The notes beneath the pieces were generated by a model that searched no databases, was not told the DNA's origin, and worked only from the letters and a program-made list of their open reading frames with translations. A DNA stretch of 64,000 bases from Ophiura sarsii. Taxonomy: Eukaryota; Echinodermata; Ophiuroidea; Amphilepidida; Ophiuridae. The DNA lies in assembly GCA_035610835.1 (NCBI GenBank), contig CM069455.1, positions 43,206,928 through 43,270,927 on the forward strand. The letters are read 5' to 3'. Both the position numbers and the translations under genes were made by a program. How positions within the stretch are numbered: position 1 is the stretch's first letter; each line of letters opens with the position of its first letter. Shown here piece after piece: positions 21,848 to 32,179 of the stretch.

Positions 21848-22159
21848 GGCCAACAAAAAAAAAGTTTGTCTCAGATGACCCGCGCGCATTCCCGAAACCG
21901 CCCGCGTAAGCTTTTTTTTTAGTGGATTTATTTTTTTTTTTTTCAATTTTTTTTTTTTTTCCAATTTTTTTTCAATTTTTTTTCCAATTTTTTTTTCTTT
22001 TTCAATTTTCTCAAAATAATCTTGCAAAATCCAACTTTTTGACCAAACAAATGACGATCAGGTCTAAATTGAAAAAAAAAATAATAAAAAAATCCGCAGA
22101 CCGCATTAGATTTTCAGTCTCTCATGTCATCTGAGACAAACTTCTTTTTTTTTTTGGCC
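21848..22159. mobile_element. Tourist/Harbinger-like MITE with TTA target duplication
   Basis: The ends are GGCCAACAAAAAAAAAGTTT and the complement of AAACTTC(T)n, beginning GGCC on both sides. They are flanked by TTA at 21845-21847 and 22160-22162. Inner arms GTTTGTCTCAGATGAC pair with GTCATCTGAGACAAAC. Removing the element with one TTA restores the LINE frame (FFFKC to NRVKQLW). A 3-bp TTA/TAA duplication with GGCC ends is typical of PIF/Harbinger MITEs. The core is poly-T. Confidence 0.88.
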
Positions 22160-22483
22160 TTACATTTGAAAAAGAAATGGTCGATAGTCAATTACGTTGC
22201 ATGTGTGACAAATATTATTGTCTACGTTACCCATCTTACATAGAAGTACTTTGGTGGGATAAATATTGTGGAGGATTTTCCAATTGAATGAGATCAACCT
22301 CGCTTCATCAGTGCACTGTGGAGTTGCGAGCCTAATGTCAGTCCAATTGAAAGAGTAATTGGGGAACCTAAGTGGACAGAAATTTGTACACAGAGCGACA
22401 GTAGAATCCGGTGTTTCATTTTTTTTAAAGTTGAGTGTATTGTTAATGTAGTCCCGGTATCGCGTCCAGAAACCAGGTGGCGA

Positions 22484-22535
22484 AAAACCCGGGTTTTGAG
22501 TAGAAACTAACTGGACAAAACCCGGGTTTTGCGCA
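22484..22535. repeat. Pair of AAAACCCGGGTTTT palindromes
   Basis: Two 14-16 bp palindromes occur 40 bp apart within the LINE coding. The same palindrome recurs several times at 24055-24195. Confidence 0.85.
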
Positions 22536-22600
22536 ACAATACTCAGGACAGTGCCATTCAACTTGCCGATCTGAAGCTGGTGTCCCATTGTTGGTGGCGC

Positions 22601-23059
22601 TGTTTGTATCGTCTGCCATAGAAATCCTACAGCTTACGGGTAAGCCCCGTAAGGATTATCTATGTCGTCTGCTGTTGGTATTCGAATTAATTGAAGTTTA
22701 CAGGGAATTGTTCGGACAATTCCCCATGGGGCCGTTTTGAGTTTATGATACCGCGTGCTGGAGGATATACACGATGCGCTCCCCATAAACGATACATGCA
22801 AAGTAGGAGGGGTCAAACAATCGGCTCTAACTTGAGTTATCCCATACGTCCATGACATTTACAGAGAGTGCTGGGAAAAGCTGTTTTCGAATCGTTGGTA
22901 CGATTTGGTGTGTACTTTCGACCATTTATTGAAAACAATCACTTTATTCATTTTGCCTGTTGCCATCACATACACTAGGCCGATTTGAAAAATCAGGGGG
23001 GATGATCACATTGACCACCCCCACCCCAGGTTAAAAAAGGGGAGGGGAGGGATATCCCC
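22601..23059. other. Unresolved sequence, possibly more LINE
   Basis: A minus-strand frame at 22634-22858 lies upstream of the LINE fragment and could be a diverged part of it, but contains no motif I recognise. Confidence 0.35.
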
Positions 23060-23375
23060 CACCGGGATTTCTGCCCTACATGTATTAGGGACTCCCTTTT
23101 CCCCTGCCTCTCATGTCTTATTACAATAGTTGTACGAATTACAGGGACTCGATCGACTCCCGCACTTAGACCCCTCTTCAATATTGTACGAATTACACAG
23201 ATAACCCCTCTTCTCTTCAACAATAGCTGTACAAATTACAGGACAGAGGACCCCTTCTCTAACAATTAGGCGAATTACAGGGACTCCCTCTTATTTTTAC
23301 AATGAATGAGAAGGGACTCTTATTACAATGAGTTGTACGAATAATACAGAGACTCCCCTATTTTTTACAACAGTT
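23060..23375. repeat. Degenerate tandem repeat, about 50-60 bp unit
   Basis: Imperfect copies of TTGTACGAATTACAGGGACTC alternate with pyrimidine-rich CCCCTCTTC segments. Five to six units, poorly conserved. Short CTAACCCTAACCCC follows at about 23381. Confidence 0.7.
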
Positions 23376-24054
23376 ATACTAACCCTAACCCCCCTGAGTG
23401 CTAAAAAATGCTAATCCTAAGTCCCTCTCCAAACGCATGCGCCGTCGGTTTTCGATGACGTAGCAACTGATATAGTGAGCGCAGTATACTGCGCGAATGT
23501 GTAGCTGAGGAGAGGGGGGGGGGGGGGGTAAATCATCCAACAAGCAGGCAAGTGCCCCTCTCAGACAACACCCATTTCAATTTTGCGAATATTTTGGACT
23601 CTGAGGATATTTAACCCCAGTGATATTCCCCTATACCCATTCCTCCCACTCCAATATTGACAATTGACTAAACATCGAAAATTCGGGTGTTTAACTCCGT
23701 AGAAAGTCAAGTTTCCATACACGTTTTGTCATAAAAAAAACACATTTTAATATGAGTGCCACCCCACCCTAACTTTAATTTTAAGTAGCCTACAAGTTAA
23801 TCAGCATAATATAGGGCCTAATATTTACACTCACTCAACACACATCAGGAACAATTGCAAAATGTGTCTCACGGCCCATTGAACCATTCAATGATTCATT
23901 AAACAATATAAACAATAATAAAACCAATGCCTAATAGTTTGCATAGAAACGACAGTCACAACAAGATCACTGATATTCCTGCTATTCACGGCCTTATAAA
24001 AGTAATCCCGATTTACAACCAGTATGCCATGCATGAACTACACGACGTATTTCT
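23376..24054. other. No gene seen; poly-G run
   Basis: Contains a run of about 17 G near 23512-23528 and otherwise unremarkable sequence. Confidence 0.5.
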
Positions 24055-24225
24055 GCGCAAAACCCGGGTTTTTTCGTAGTCTGCGAAAAACCAGGGATTT
24101 GCGCAGAAATACGTGCACAAAACCCGGGTTTTGTGCAAGACCCCGTTTTTGTATGGGCAAAACTAGGGGCTTGCGCAAAACCCGGGTTTAGCGCAGACCC
24201 TAGTTTTGGACGCAGCACCGGTTTA
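24055..24225. repeat. Cluster of CCCGGG palindromes with GCGC borders
   Basis: Three AAAACCCGGGTTTT-type palindromes and several degenerate ones (AAACCAGGGATTTGCGC, AAAACTAGGGGCTTGCGC) are spaced 30-60 bp apart and bordered by GCGC or GTGC. The 78-codon minus frame across it reads a repeated NPGF/KPGF, a product of the palindrome. Confidence 0.82.
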
Positions 24226-25640
24226 AGCAATTCTCTAGCCCGCCTGGCCTAAAAGAGACGTCGTGTGCTTTGCGCCGTGCATATGCTATAACCATCTAAT
24301 GATTGGAAACGTAGCATACAGTATTATGAGAAAATGTGTACATATCTCCTAAGATACAAGGCTTTCAGTTGACGTACGCATAGGAGCATCGTCGAAGCTA
24401 AAATGTCCCCTGTAACCTTTTTCAAGATCTTATGGCACTGAAATTAAAATCTTGGTTCATTAAAGAGGGAATCCACTTTACTCATGCGTGCCCGTAACAA
24501 AAGGTTTTCGCTCCCATATTATTCGTTGTTCACATCAAGTCAATTTACGACCTTTAACAAGCCAACCCTTTGAATACAAGCGTTACTCTGTTAACATAAT
24601 GACGGGCTATACATTGGCGGGTTATTTTCAAGCGAGTGTCCATCAACATGTGTGTTGCACAGAGTAAGATATCTGTGGTGTTGGTCTTTTTAAATTCTGA
24701 GCCAACTTTAGCTCTCCAATGGCCGATACGTGGATTACCTCTAATCACCCTTCAAAGGTACAAGACTTGATCGCGTCTATCAATAGTTGTCTGATTGCCT
24801 TTTCCACATATAATATTTCGACATGAATATTGCGTCTCCCAATTCGTTTATTAAAGCTAGCTAAATTTGCTACAAGAACCAACTTTCTTGAAAATTTAAC
24901 ATTGGTAACGGTCTCATTTCTCATGTTGTATTGGCCATGTTGGCTATGGCCTGTTTTGGAAATGTGTTTGCTTCGTGTATCAAAATAGCTTACAATTGTA
25001 TATTAGCCTAGCTATAACGAGCTATAAAAGTGATATCTCTGAATGTATAAACACAGTGTACAAGGAGAAATTGTTGGGCACACTGGTAACATGGTTTTAC
25101 AACAAGTTTTGCTATTATTATCAAACTGAACTCATGTTAAATCACTTATTTATCGAGCAATAGTATATATAATTGTTTACGCATTTTTTGTTATTGTTTA
25201 GATTTAAAGTTAAATAAATCAAGATATAAATGATAGACAAATAAATAGAAAAAAATACCATAATAGTATTTATTATAGTTTCAACTTACACATTTAAATT
25301 ACAAAAGTTTGGATTAACTTCTTCTCTTCAATTTGAGATATTGTTCGTAAACACGGTGAAGATTGAGACAAAGTGTAATTTTCATTTTCGCACTTGGGTT
25401 TTGCGTATGGACTCAATTGAAGCGCAGCCGATACACATCGCATTAGTGAGTTGTCGCTACCAGTTGATCACCGAGGCTGCCTGGCATGCCTGTAGGATAA
25501 TCAAATGCTAAAATGAAGAACAAAAGGACTTTGTTTTTGACAATATCGTTATTAATATTTACCCAATCTTCACTCGGTTTAATTGTTAGCTTTTCAGTAG
25601 CTCACTTGATAATAACATATTATTCACTGTCTGAACATGG
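24226..25640. other. No gene seen
   Basis: 1.4 kb without a supportable exon, RNA or repeat partner. Frames of up to 64 codons only. Confidence 0.5.
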
Positions 25641-25887
25641 TTAAGACTTTCCACGCGGCTATTAGTTTTATCATATACCAAACAGAGTTTTCAGAAACCT
25701 CTCGCAATTTTCAAATTCTATCTCAAGGATTACTGAACCAATACTAGGCATGTTTGTACTTATTTCAATGCATTTCACATTGTGATTCCAAATACGGTTA
25801 TGAAATTAAACAATTTTGAATTGTTTGAAATATTTTGTGACATTTTGGAATGTCGTCTGCAGCTGCCTGCCGCGTGGAAAGTGTTAA
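25641..25887. mobile_element. MITE of the TTAACACTTTCC family
   Basis: TTAA at 25641-25644 and 25884-25887. The ends are GACTTTCCACGCGGC and GCCGCGTGGAAAGTG. Same orientation as the copy at 2680 and very similar to it. Confidence 0.93.
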
Positions 25888-25976
25888 GACTGGTATCTGA
25901 GAGGTTTTCAATATCACGGTGACAAGATTTTCAGATACAGCTTGTCCAGAAGTTTTAATAATCTAAAACAAATCTA

Positions 25977-26346
25977 GGAGAAGTGTACTTTAGGTCCCAG
26001 ATACTGGCATACCATTATCTTTCAATACCAGTATCGTTCAATACTGGAACATAAAAGTTGCCATTATCGATCGATACTGGTACGATTTTACTTTTCCAGT
26101 ATCGCGCGATACGGAAACATTTTTATGCTCCAGTATCGGGCGATACTGGTACACATGATACCAGTGAGATTCTTCTCATTATTGAACGATACTGGTACAT
26201 AATTATGTTCCAGTATCGCCCGATACTGGAACATTTTATACGTGCCAGTATCGGCTGATACTGGAACACTGACTTTGTACCAGTATCGAACGATACGGGA
26301 AGATACTAGCACAGTCCAGAATCTGAGACCTAAAGTGCACTTTTCC
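25977..26346. mobile_element. Palindromic-array element (CCAGTATCG family), copy C
   Basis: Outer inverted repeats are GGAGAAGTGTACTTTAGGTC and the complement of GACCTAAAGTGCACTTTTCC. Eight palindromic units lie inside. Most read CCAGTATCG-NN-CGATACTGG with a variable central dinucleotide pair. Spacers (ACATAAAAGTTG, TACGATTTTACTT, AACATTTTTATG, TACACATGATA, TACATAATTATG, AACACTGACTTTG) recur in the same order in other copies. Flanks match 6/9, a weak target duplication. Confidence 0.9.
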
Positions 26347-26420
26347 CCAAATATGTAAGGTCAACTATTTTCTTAGTTGTTACACTATCACAACTGACAG
26401 CTCGACCAAACGGTGTGATA

Positions 26421-26890
26421 TAAACTGCTCACAAAAAGTATCGAAACACTTAGAAATGATCCAATATATAACGGCTCGAAAGGGTATGCATTAATCGAAG
26501 CAAATATCCAAGTGCATAATTTTGTTCTGCGTATTTTGACACCTCGATCGATGAGATACGAGGTTGCGGAGCGGAGTTATTGTCATTTTAATGGTCGTGG
26601 GTCCAGTTTCAAAAGTGACAATCATCCTATAGAAAAAGGTTTGCATTACTGTTTAGAATGATCAGATTCGTGCTTTTCAATAGGGATGAGTGTCACTTTT
26701 GAAACTGGACCCACGATCATTGAAATAACAATAACTCCGCTCCGCAACATCGTATCTCAACGATCGAGGTGTCAAAATACGCAGAACAAAATTATGCACT
26801 TGGTTATTTGCTTTGAATAATGCATACCTTTTCGAGCCGTTATATATTGGATCATTTCTAAGTGTTTCGATACTTTTTGTGAGCAGTTTA
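26421..26890. mobile_element. TA-flanked foldback with arms of about 210 bp
   Basis: TAAACTGCTCACAAAAAGTA at the left is an exact complement of the right end. The arms (26421-26630 and 26680-26890) pair with few mismatches around a 50-bp loop. The 84-codon minus frame in the right arm, also partly open in the left arm, is a by-product. The ends resemble Tc1/mariner MITEs. Confidence 0.9.
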
Positions 26891-26982
26891 TACCATTCTG
26901 TGACGATTACTAACGTACGCTCTGATGTCAATGAACAATTTCACGTCATACCTTAATTATACGCATACCTTTAAAGCTAATG

Positions 26983-27222
26983 TTAACACTTTCCACGCGG
27001 CAGGCGTCTGCAGACAATATTCCAAGATTTCACAAAATGTTTCATCAATATCAAAATTATTGAATTTCATAAATTATAATATTTGGAATCACCGTGAGAA
27101 ATGCATTGACATAAAGTACAAACATGCCTAGTATTGGTTTAGTAATCCTTGAGAGTTGGGAAACGGTTTCTGAAAAAGTATGTGTTGTATGGTAAAACCA
27201 ATAGCCACGTGAAAGGTGTTAA
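26983..27222. mobile_element. MITE of the TTAACACTTTCC family, reverse orientation, with natural empty site
   Basis: TTAA at 26983-26986 and 27219-27222. The ends are CACTTTCCACGCGGCAGG and ATAGCCACGTGAAAGGTG. It lies between CTAATG and TAAGTATTCCCTATAATA. In the paralogous flank near 56224-56245 the same junction is TTTAATGTTAAGTACTCCC, so the element inserted after the gene duplication, at a TTAA. Confidence 0.93.
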
Positions 27223-27262
27223 TAAGTATTCCCTATAATATAGTTTGGTTTAGCTACCTTTA

Positions 27263-28351
27263 TTAGTCTCTAGTATCTGACCATATTTGTGTTAACGAAA
27301 CCACCAATGAGAACGCGGTTGTCGAGACAGACGACTCCATCCCCAGAGTTGCAGATGTTGGTGATTCTCCTAAAGTAGCGTGCCTTGCAGGCGCAAGTTC
27401 TGTTTTCAAGGGCGTTGTTGCAGTTGATACATTAGTTGACGACGAAGCCGATGTAGAATTTATCAAATCGGTACGCTTATCGGAAAAGTTACCCGTTAAA
27501 TATTTGGTAGAGATGTCTAAATGTGAATACGTCGCATTTTCTGTTTGTTCTGGTAATGTTTTATTCAGTAATGTTGATTCCCTTGTGCTATTGTCAGCAT
27601 AACTAGTCGTTAATTCGGTGATATATGACGTCTTCGTATGATTTAATGTCTGTGATGTTACCGTGGGAGAAGATTCCGTAACAGTTTGTGTTCTTACAGT
27701 TGTTGCACCTAATCTAGCACCTGGATTCGCAAATGGATTTAATTTACTCCAATCAGGCATAGGTAGGTTTGGAATAGGAGGAAACGTTGAACTTATTTTA
27801 ACCCTCTGCGGTGGTTGTCGCGGAGAGTGTCCCATCGACGGGAGCATGGGTCGGATCCCAGCCGGTAGTGGTCGTTCAACAACTGGATACAGTCGATTTG
27901 ATGAACTCGTTGGGTGAGTTCCTAAAGGTAGCCTCGGAAACGACGGAAATTGACCTCTTGTTTGTTTAGACGGGACGGTTTCCCCCGAGCAAGATTTCAC
28001 AATATCGTTGTATTCTGACGATAATACTTGATTCATCCTCAACATGCGTGTCAGACGAATAATATGCCAACAGAGATGATGTTTCTCAACGCTAGTTGAT
28101 AATTCTAATTGAGTACCAGACGATCTCATTTCCGTGTTTCTCTTCACAAATGGAAGTCTTCGACTATGTATAGCTGTAACAGTTGCATTTCTGGATAATA
28201 GCAAGTCTTCGTTATACTCGGTGCTGTGGAGATTGTTGGTGTCCGATGGTGTCCAGATGTTATTGGTCTCACGAAAACTTGGTAATGGATGTCCTTTAGT
28301 AAAGTGTAAACACCAAACACACAGTGATAGTATACAAACGGTTGGATACAT
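27263..28351 (-). CDS. Secreted mucin-like protein, paralogue A (unknown family)
   Basis: About 362 residues in one open frame. The start at 28351 was chosen because the next codon run, MYPT..., is shared with paralogue B. An upstream in-frame extension to 28390 begins with GTG. A signal peptide is evident (hydrophobic CILSLCVWCL, likely cut after KG before HPLPSFRETN). Then follow a basic stretch with FVKR (a possible prohormone-convertase site), a two-cysteine helical segment from HHLCWHIIRL to IVKSCSG, a proline-rich core (STFPPIPNLPMPDWSKLNPF) and a Ser/Thr-rich tail with several N-glycosylation sequons (NHT, NST, NKT, NAT, NFS, NVS). No transmembrane segment is visible. The stop TAA overlaps AATAAA at 27259-27264. 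The C-terminus differs from B because of a small deletion. No homologue is recognised; a further exon cannot be excluded. Confidence 0.75.
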   Translation of the reverse strand: MYPTVCILSLCVWCLHFTKGHPLPSFRETNNIWTPSDTNNLHSTEYNEDLLLSRNATVTAIHSRRLPFVKRNTEMRSSGTQLELSTSVEKHHLCWHIIRLTRMLRMNQVLSSEYNDIVKSCSGETVPSKQTRGQFPSFPRLPLGTHPTSSSNRLYPVVERPLPAGIRPMLPSMGHSPRQPPQRVKISSTFPPIPNLPMPDWSKLNPFANPGARLGATTVRTQTVTESSPTVTSQTLNHTKTSYITELTTSYADNSTRESTLLNKTLPEQTENATYSHLDISTKYLTGNFSDKRTDLINSTSASSSTNVSTATTPLKTELAPARHATLGESPTSATLGMESSVSTTAFSLVVSLTQIWSDTRD

Positions 28352-28454
28352 CCTTTTAATAAAGATAAGATCTCGATAAAGATGCAACACATATCTGTGA
28401 AAGAGTAAACAACTTATCGTTCATTCACCTACGATTAAATATCTTAAACTTGGT

Positions 28455-28582
28455 GTTATATACGCGGAGAAACTCTTACGTATTGTACTTTATGCTACTT
28501 TATGCTAAATATCCACCCACACGATTAATCCGTGAAGAAGCATACTATTGACAAATCATGGGATTTTCTATAAATACCAATT
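28455..28582 (-). promoter_or_regulatory. Conserved promoter of secreted gene A
   Basis: On the minus strand a TATA box (TATATAAC, 28455-28462) lies about 105 bp before the ATG. It is preceded by AATACGTAAGAGTTTCTCCG, ATTAATCGTGTGGGTGG and TTGGTATTTATAGAA. All three blocks recur at matching spacing upstream of gene B, where the TATA box is TATAAAAC. Confidence 0.65.
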
Positions 28583-29895
28583 CTTAAACAGCTAAGCAAG
28601 TTTAAACAATCCTCATTGGTTCTCAGATCGGTGACAAATGAGACAATATAAATCGGTAGGTGGAGCTAACATTTAGTAGTGCGTCCAAATCCCGGTGACG
28701 TGGCAGTCCATTGTAACGGCATGCCCAGCAGGACGGCTGCAACTAAACTTTCTCACTCATCTTCCACTCAATTACGTTTATTTGTTGACGTTTTCATTTA
28801 CAAGTCTACAACTTACTTACCATGCTCACAACTCTTCTGTGTGCCAGTGAAAGAGCTATGACCCTATATATGGCTAGCTCGTGTCTGCCAATAAGTCACC
28901 GCGACTCCATTGCATGCTGGAAGTAGGAGCGTTCTACAGCTTAACCCTAACCCTACCAAATACCGCAAGATACCACGGCAGAGAGTATCTCCAAGCGCAT
29001 GCATGGACCGTTTTCGATGACGCCATCAATGAGCGCGGTATACTTACCGATAGCCATGGCTTGCCTACAAGGGCCAGCGGGTTGATGTGCAGAGGGTCCC
29101 CGGATCGATTCCCGGTCGGGGAGCGGCGATTTATTGGTTCATCTTTTCCCTCTCCTAGATTTTTTTATAAAACAGGGTGGTCGGATTAGGGATGAATGGA
29201 CTAGATAATGAAAATGGTACGTTGGCTATTGCGACAACGTGTATATGAGAACATTAAGGTGTATGACAAGTCATCTACAACAAAACGCCTGATCGTTACA
29301 AATTAAAATAATACTATAACAAAGCATTATAATTGTGTTTTTTTTGCTTTCTAGCTAGTCAAAGCCCGATTAAATTTATCGCTAGGAAGAGATGATAAAG
29401 TTGGTATCACCCAATGTCATAATTTTCCTGTACTGTTAATAAAAAAACTTACCTTGTTATAAAATGTTGCAGTCATGGTCGTAGACGTAAATTAATATCA
29501 GCTTGAGCATGTTTAGCTCAAACCCAGCCTCTGCCATGTCTACCTGCTTAGGCATGCGCATGCTTATGCTGCACAAAAACGAACCGTGTTCATTTCAACG
29601 GCCAGGTACGAACATCCCAGATTGGTTGATATTCCACATACAAAGTTAGTCAAATTATTCAGATCCCGATTTTACCGATTTTTTAAACCAATTAATAGGC
29701 CTATGCAAAAATCAATATATTTATTGATATGCACAGTAAGACCGCATTGTTAGCTATAACTTTTTTTCTTTCTTCATTCAATATTTTCAAGTTAGTTATT
29801 CCAAACGGGAGATGTGTATTTTCCCAAATTCTGTGTAATTTATGGGTCGTCCATAATTTTCGCCATTTTCAGTTACGTACAAAGCGTACGTAAGA
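28583..29895. other. No gene called
   Basis: Contains TTAACCCTAACCCTACC (about 28940-28957), a telomere-like snippet, and at about 29045-29125 a GC-rich stretch with a B-box-like GGATCGATTCCCGG but no convincing A box or stems. The 60- and 102-codon frames here have no recognisable domain. Confidence 0.4.
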
Positions 29896-30118
29896 GGGGG
29901 GGGGGGGGGGGGGGGGAGGTGGTCGAAATATAGTAAATCACCTCATGAACATCAATTAGGCCAAACAAAGAAGAAGGTCTGTCTCAGAAACCCGCATACG
30001 TTGTTATGTGAAATGAGCTACGGCGCGTAGGTCTATGCGCTGGGGGCTTTTTTTGATTTATTTATTTATTTAGATTTTTTTTTTTTTTTTAAATTAAAAA
30101 AGTTCTCCGTAAGCTTGG
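29896..30118. repeat. Poly-G run, then a single Harbinger-like MITE end and poly-T
   Basis: A run of about 21 G (29896-29916) is followed at about 29956 by TTAGGCCAAACAAAGAAGAAGG and GTCTGTCTCAGA, like the left end of the MITE at 21848. T-rich sequence follows. No matching right end was found. Confidence 0.55.
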
Positions 30119-30228
30119 ATAGGCAACAAAAAAAAATCGCATACCTCAAAGCCTATTTTCTAAAAAAAGCTTATTTGCACAATGTTTCAACTGAGATCAA
30201 CTGGTGTTGGGAAACCCCATGTGCAGAA

Positions 30229-30611
<383 letters not shown>

Positions 30612-30913
30612 CAACCAACCATCTTTCAGCCGATTTACATCAAACTTTATTAATCTACGCCCGGCGCTTTTATTTATTAAATCACTTCTATAAAATGATT
30701 CCGGGAAAATGATTGAAAAACTGATTTTAAAAAAATATTAAATTCAACTGTTTTACAATGAGAATAAAGGTATTGTTTTCAGACCGAACCCGTTATCAGA
30801 TGTAAATGCGGGTGGTAGTATTATTTCAAGTGGAACAACGATGCCACAGGTGGATTGTGGTTCAACTGCTTAAGTTCCAAATATCAAACATTTGACCATT
30901 CTAGTTTTAACTA

Positions 30914-30990
30914 ATTTAATAATTAAATTGGTTTTACCGCTTGCCAGCAATTTCAAAAAAATTGCTGGCAAGCGGTAAAACCACAATTAA
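30914..30990. repeat. Near-perfect hairpin of about 77 bp
   Basis: The inner 25 bp (TGGTTTTACCGCTTGCCAGC plus AATTT) pair exactly across a 5-nt loop. AT-rich outer arms pair imperfectly. Possibly a tiny foldback element; no second copy in the window. Confidence 0.85.
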
Positions 30991-31374
30991 ATTATAAATA
31001 TGTTTACGTTTAACAACAACGAACACTTCATTTTAAGACGCAACTATTTACCGTGGGGACACTGTAGTATTGTATGACTCCGTGTTGCTCTGTATACATG
31101 TATTAACTCCTCGAAAGATATTTATAATGTATTACATATCAATTTAAATTGTTATGTTTTCTTCTTTTCAGCGATGTCACCTTTGTAACAATAGTGCTAT
31201 TCAGACCCAGGAGCGTTTGTTCACTGGACACTATACGATCATACTAAGGATTATTTCAATCTCAACATAAAAATAATCATCGTGGACAACCTTTTGTCTC
31301 CTCTCTACGTATTTCCCTCTCTCACTCCTTTCACTTTGCTTTACCGTAACTTTTGTACCAACAGAAAGTCTTCT

Positions 31375-31665
31375 CGAAAAGAGGTCCTAGATTCTGAACT
31401 GTACTACTCGTAGTATCGTCTGATAATGGAACACCCAGTATCGTTCGATACTGGTACAAAGTCAGTGTTCCAGTAACGGTCGATACTGGCACATATAAAA
31501 CGTTCCAGTATCGGGCGATACTGAAATACAATTATGTACCGGTATCGTTTAATACTGGGAAAATCACTACTGGTAGTATGTGTAACAGTATCGAACGATG
31601 CTGGAATAATTAAATCGTACCAGTATCGAGCGATACGGGTCACTTTTATGTTTCAGCATTGAACG
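31375..31665. mobile_element. Palindromic-array element (CCAGTATCG family), copy D
   Basis: Starts with an eroded outer repeat (GAGGTCCTAGATTCTGAACT) and contains about seven units in the same orientation as copy A (TACAAAGTCAGTG, ACAATTATGTACC and TTAAATCGTACC spacers). The far end stops at TTTCAGCATTGAACGCC without the outer repeat. Confidence 0.82.
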
Positions 31666-31865
31666 CCAGACGGGAGAAAGGGGGGAGGGGGCAGAGTGCC
31701 CCCTCCTGAAACAAATTTGACCGGGAAATCGGGAAGGCAGCGGAAAATCTGGAAGGCAAAGCAAGGGAAAGAAAGGGAGAAGAGGAGACAAAAAGGGAAG
31801 GAAAGGCAAAAGGGAAAAAAACGGACAGAAAGGAGAAAGGACGACAGGCAAATTAGTTGGAAATT
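31666..31865. repeat. Purine-rich tract
   Basis: A G/A-rich plus strand (GGGAAAGAAAGGGAGAAGAGG-like) preceded by a short hairpin (GGGGGCAGAGTGCCCCC). The 69- and 141-codon frames crossing it are low-complexity. Confidence 0.65.
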
Positions 31866-32179
31866 GCAGTTTTTTAACGCCTGTTTGGGGACGCAACGCC
31901 TCTAACATATTTCGTTTGTTATCGTTGATATAGATGAAAATGTGTTTCTTTTCATATTTAACTTGACTATCAACATTGTATAGATAGAACAATATTGATC
32001 TAATCGATTATGATCAATTATTTACTGAATGAAAATTCTACTACCAGAGGTCTCTGAACATGAAAAAAGTACAAAGCTAAATTTGGCGCGCCTGGGCAGA
32101 TCTGCCAGAACTTTTTATCGAAATATCCAAAATAGGCAGAAAACAATTCTTATGCCGCAATAAGATTTGTCAAACATCT

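Larger units (their letters stand above)
21272..22600 (-). pseudogene. L1/Tx1-like LINE 3' part, split by two MITEs
   Basis: Minus-strand coding from about 22600 to 22163 includes NYSFNWTDIRLATP, LISFNWKILHNIYPTKVLLC and a zinc-binding start NICHTC. A one-base slip then restores DHFFFKC, matching the RT zinc-binding (zf-RVT) C-terminus of L1/Tx1-type LINEs. The frame resumes beyond the MITE at 21848-22159 as NRVKQLWSTLVKSS, reaching a stop near 21748. A second MITE interrupts there. The 3' end, with GAATAAAG and an (AT)n tail, lies at about 21272-21310. A CCCGGG palindrome pair also sits within the coding at 22484-22535. The region up to 22858 may be more of it but was not resolved. Confidence 0.82.
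26912..28582. repeat. Duplicated gene block, copy A
   Basis: From about 26912 (CTCTGATGTCAATGAACA) to about 28582 (TTCTATAAATACCAA), this matches 56136-57625 across the coding region, promoter and 3' flank. The exception is the MITE at 26983-27222, present only here. The other copy has an uninterrupted site (AATGTTAAGTACTCCCTATA). Confidence 0.9.

Noticed and set aside
29045..29125. GC-rich stretch with a B-box-like GGATCGATTCCCGG
   Set aside because: No convincing A box or cloverleaf on either strand; could be a decayed SINE but cannot be supported.
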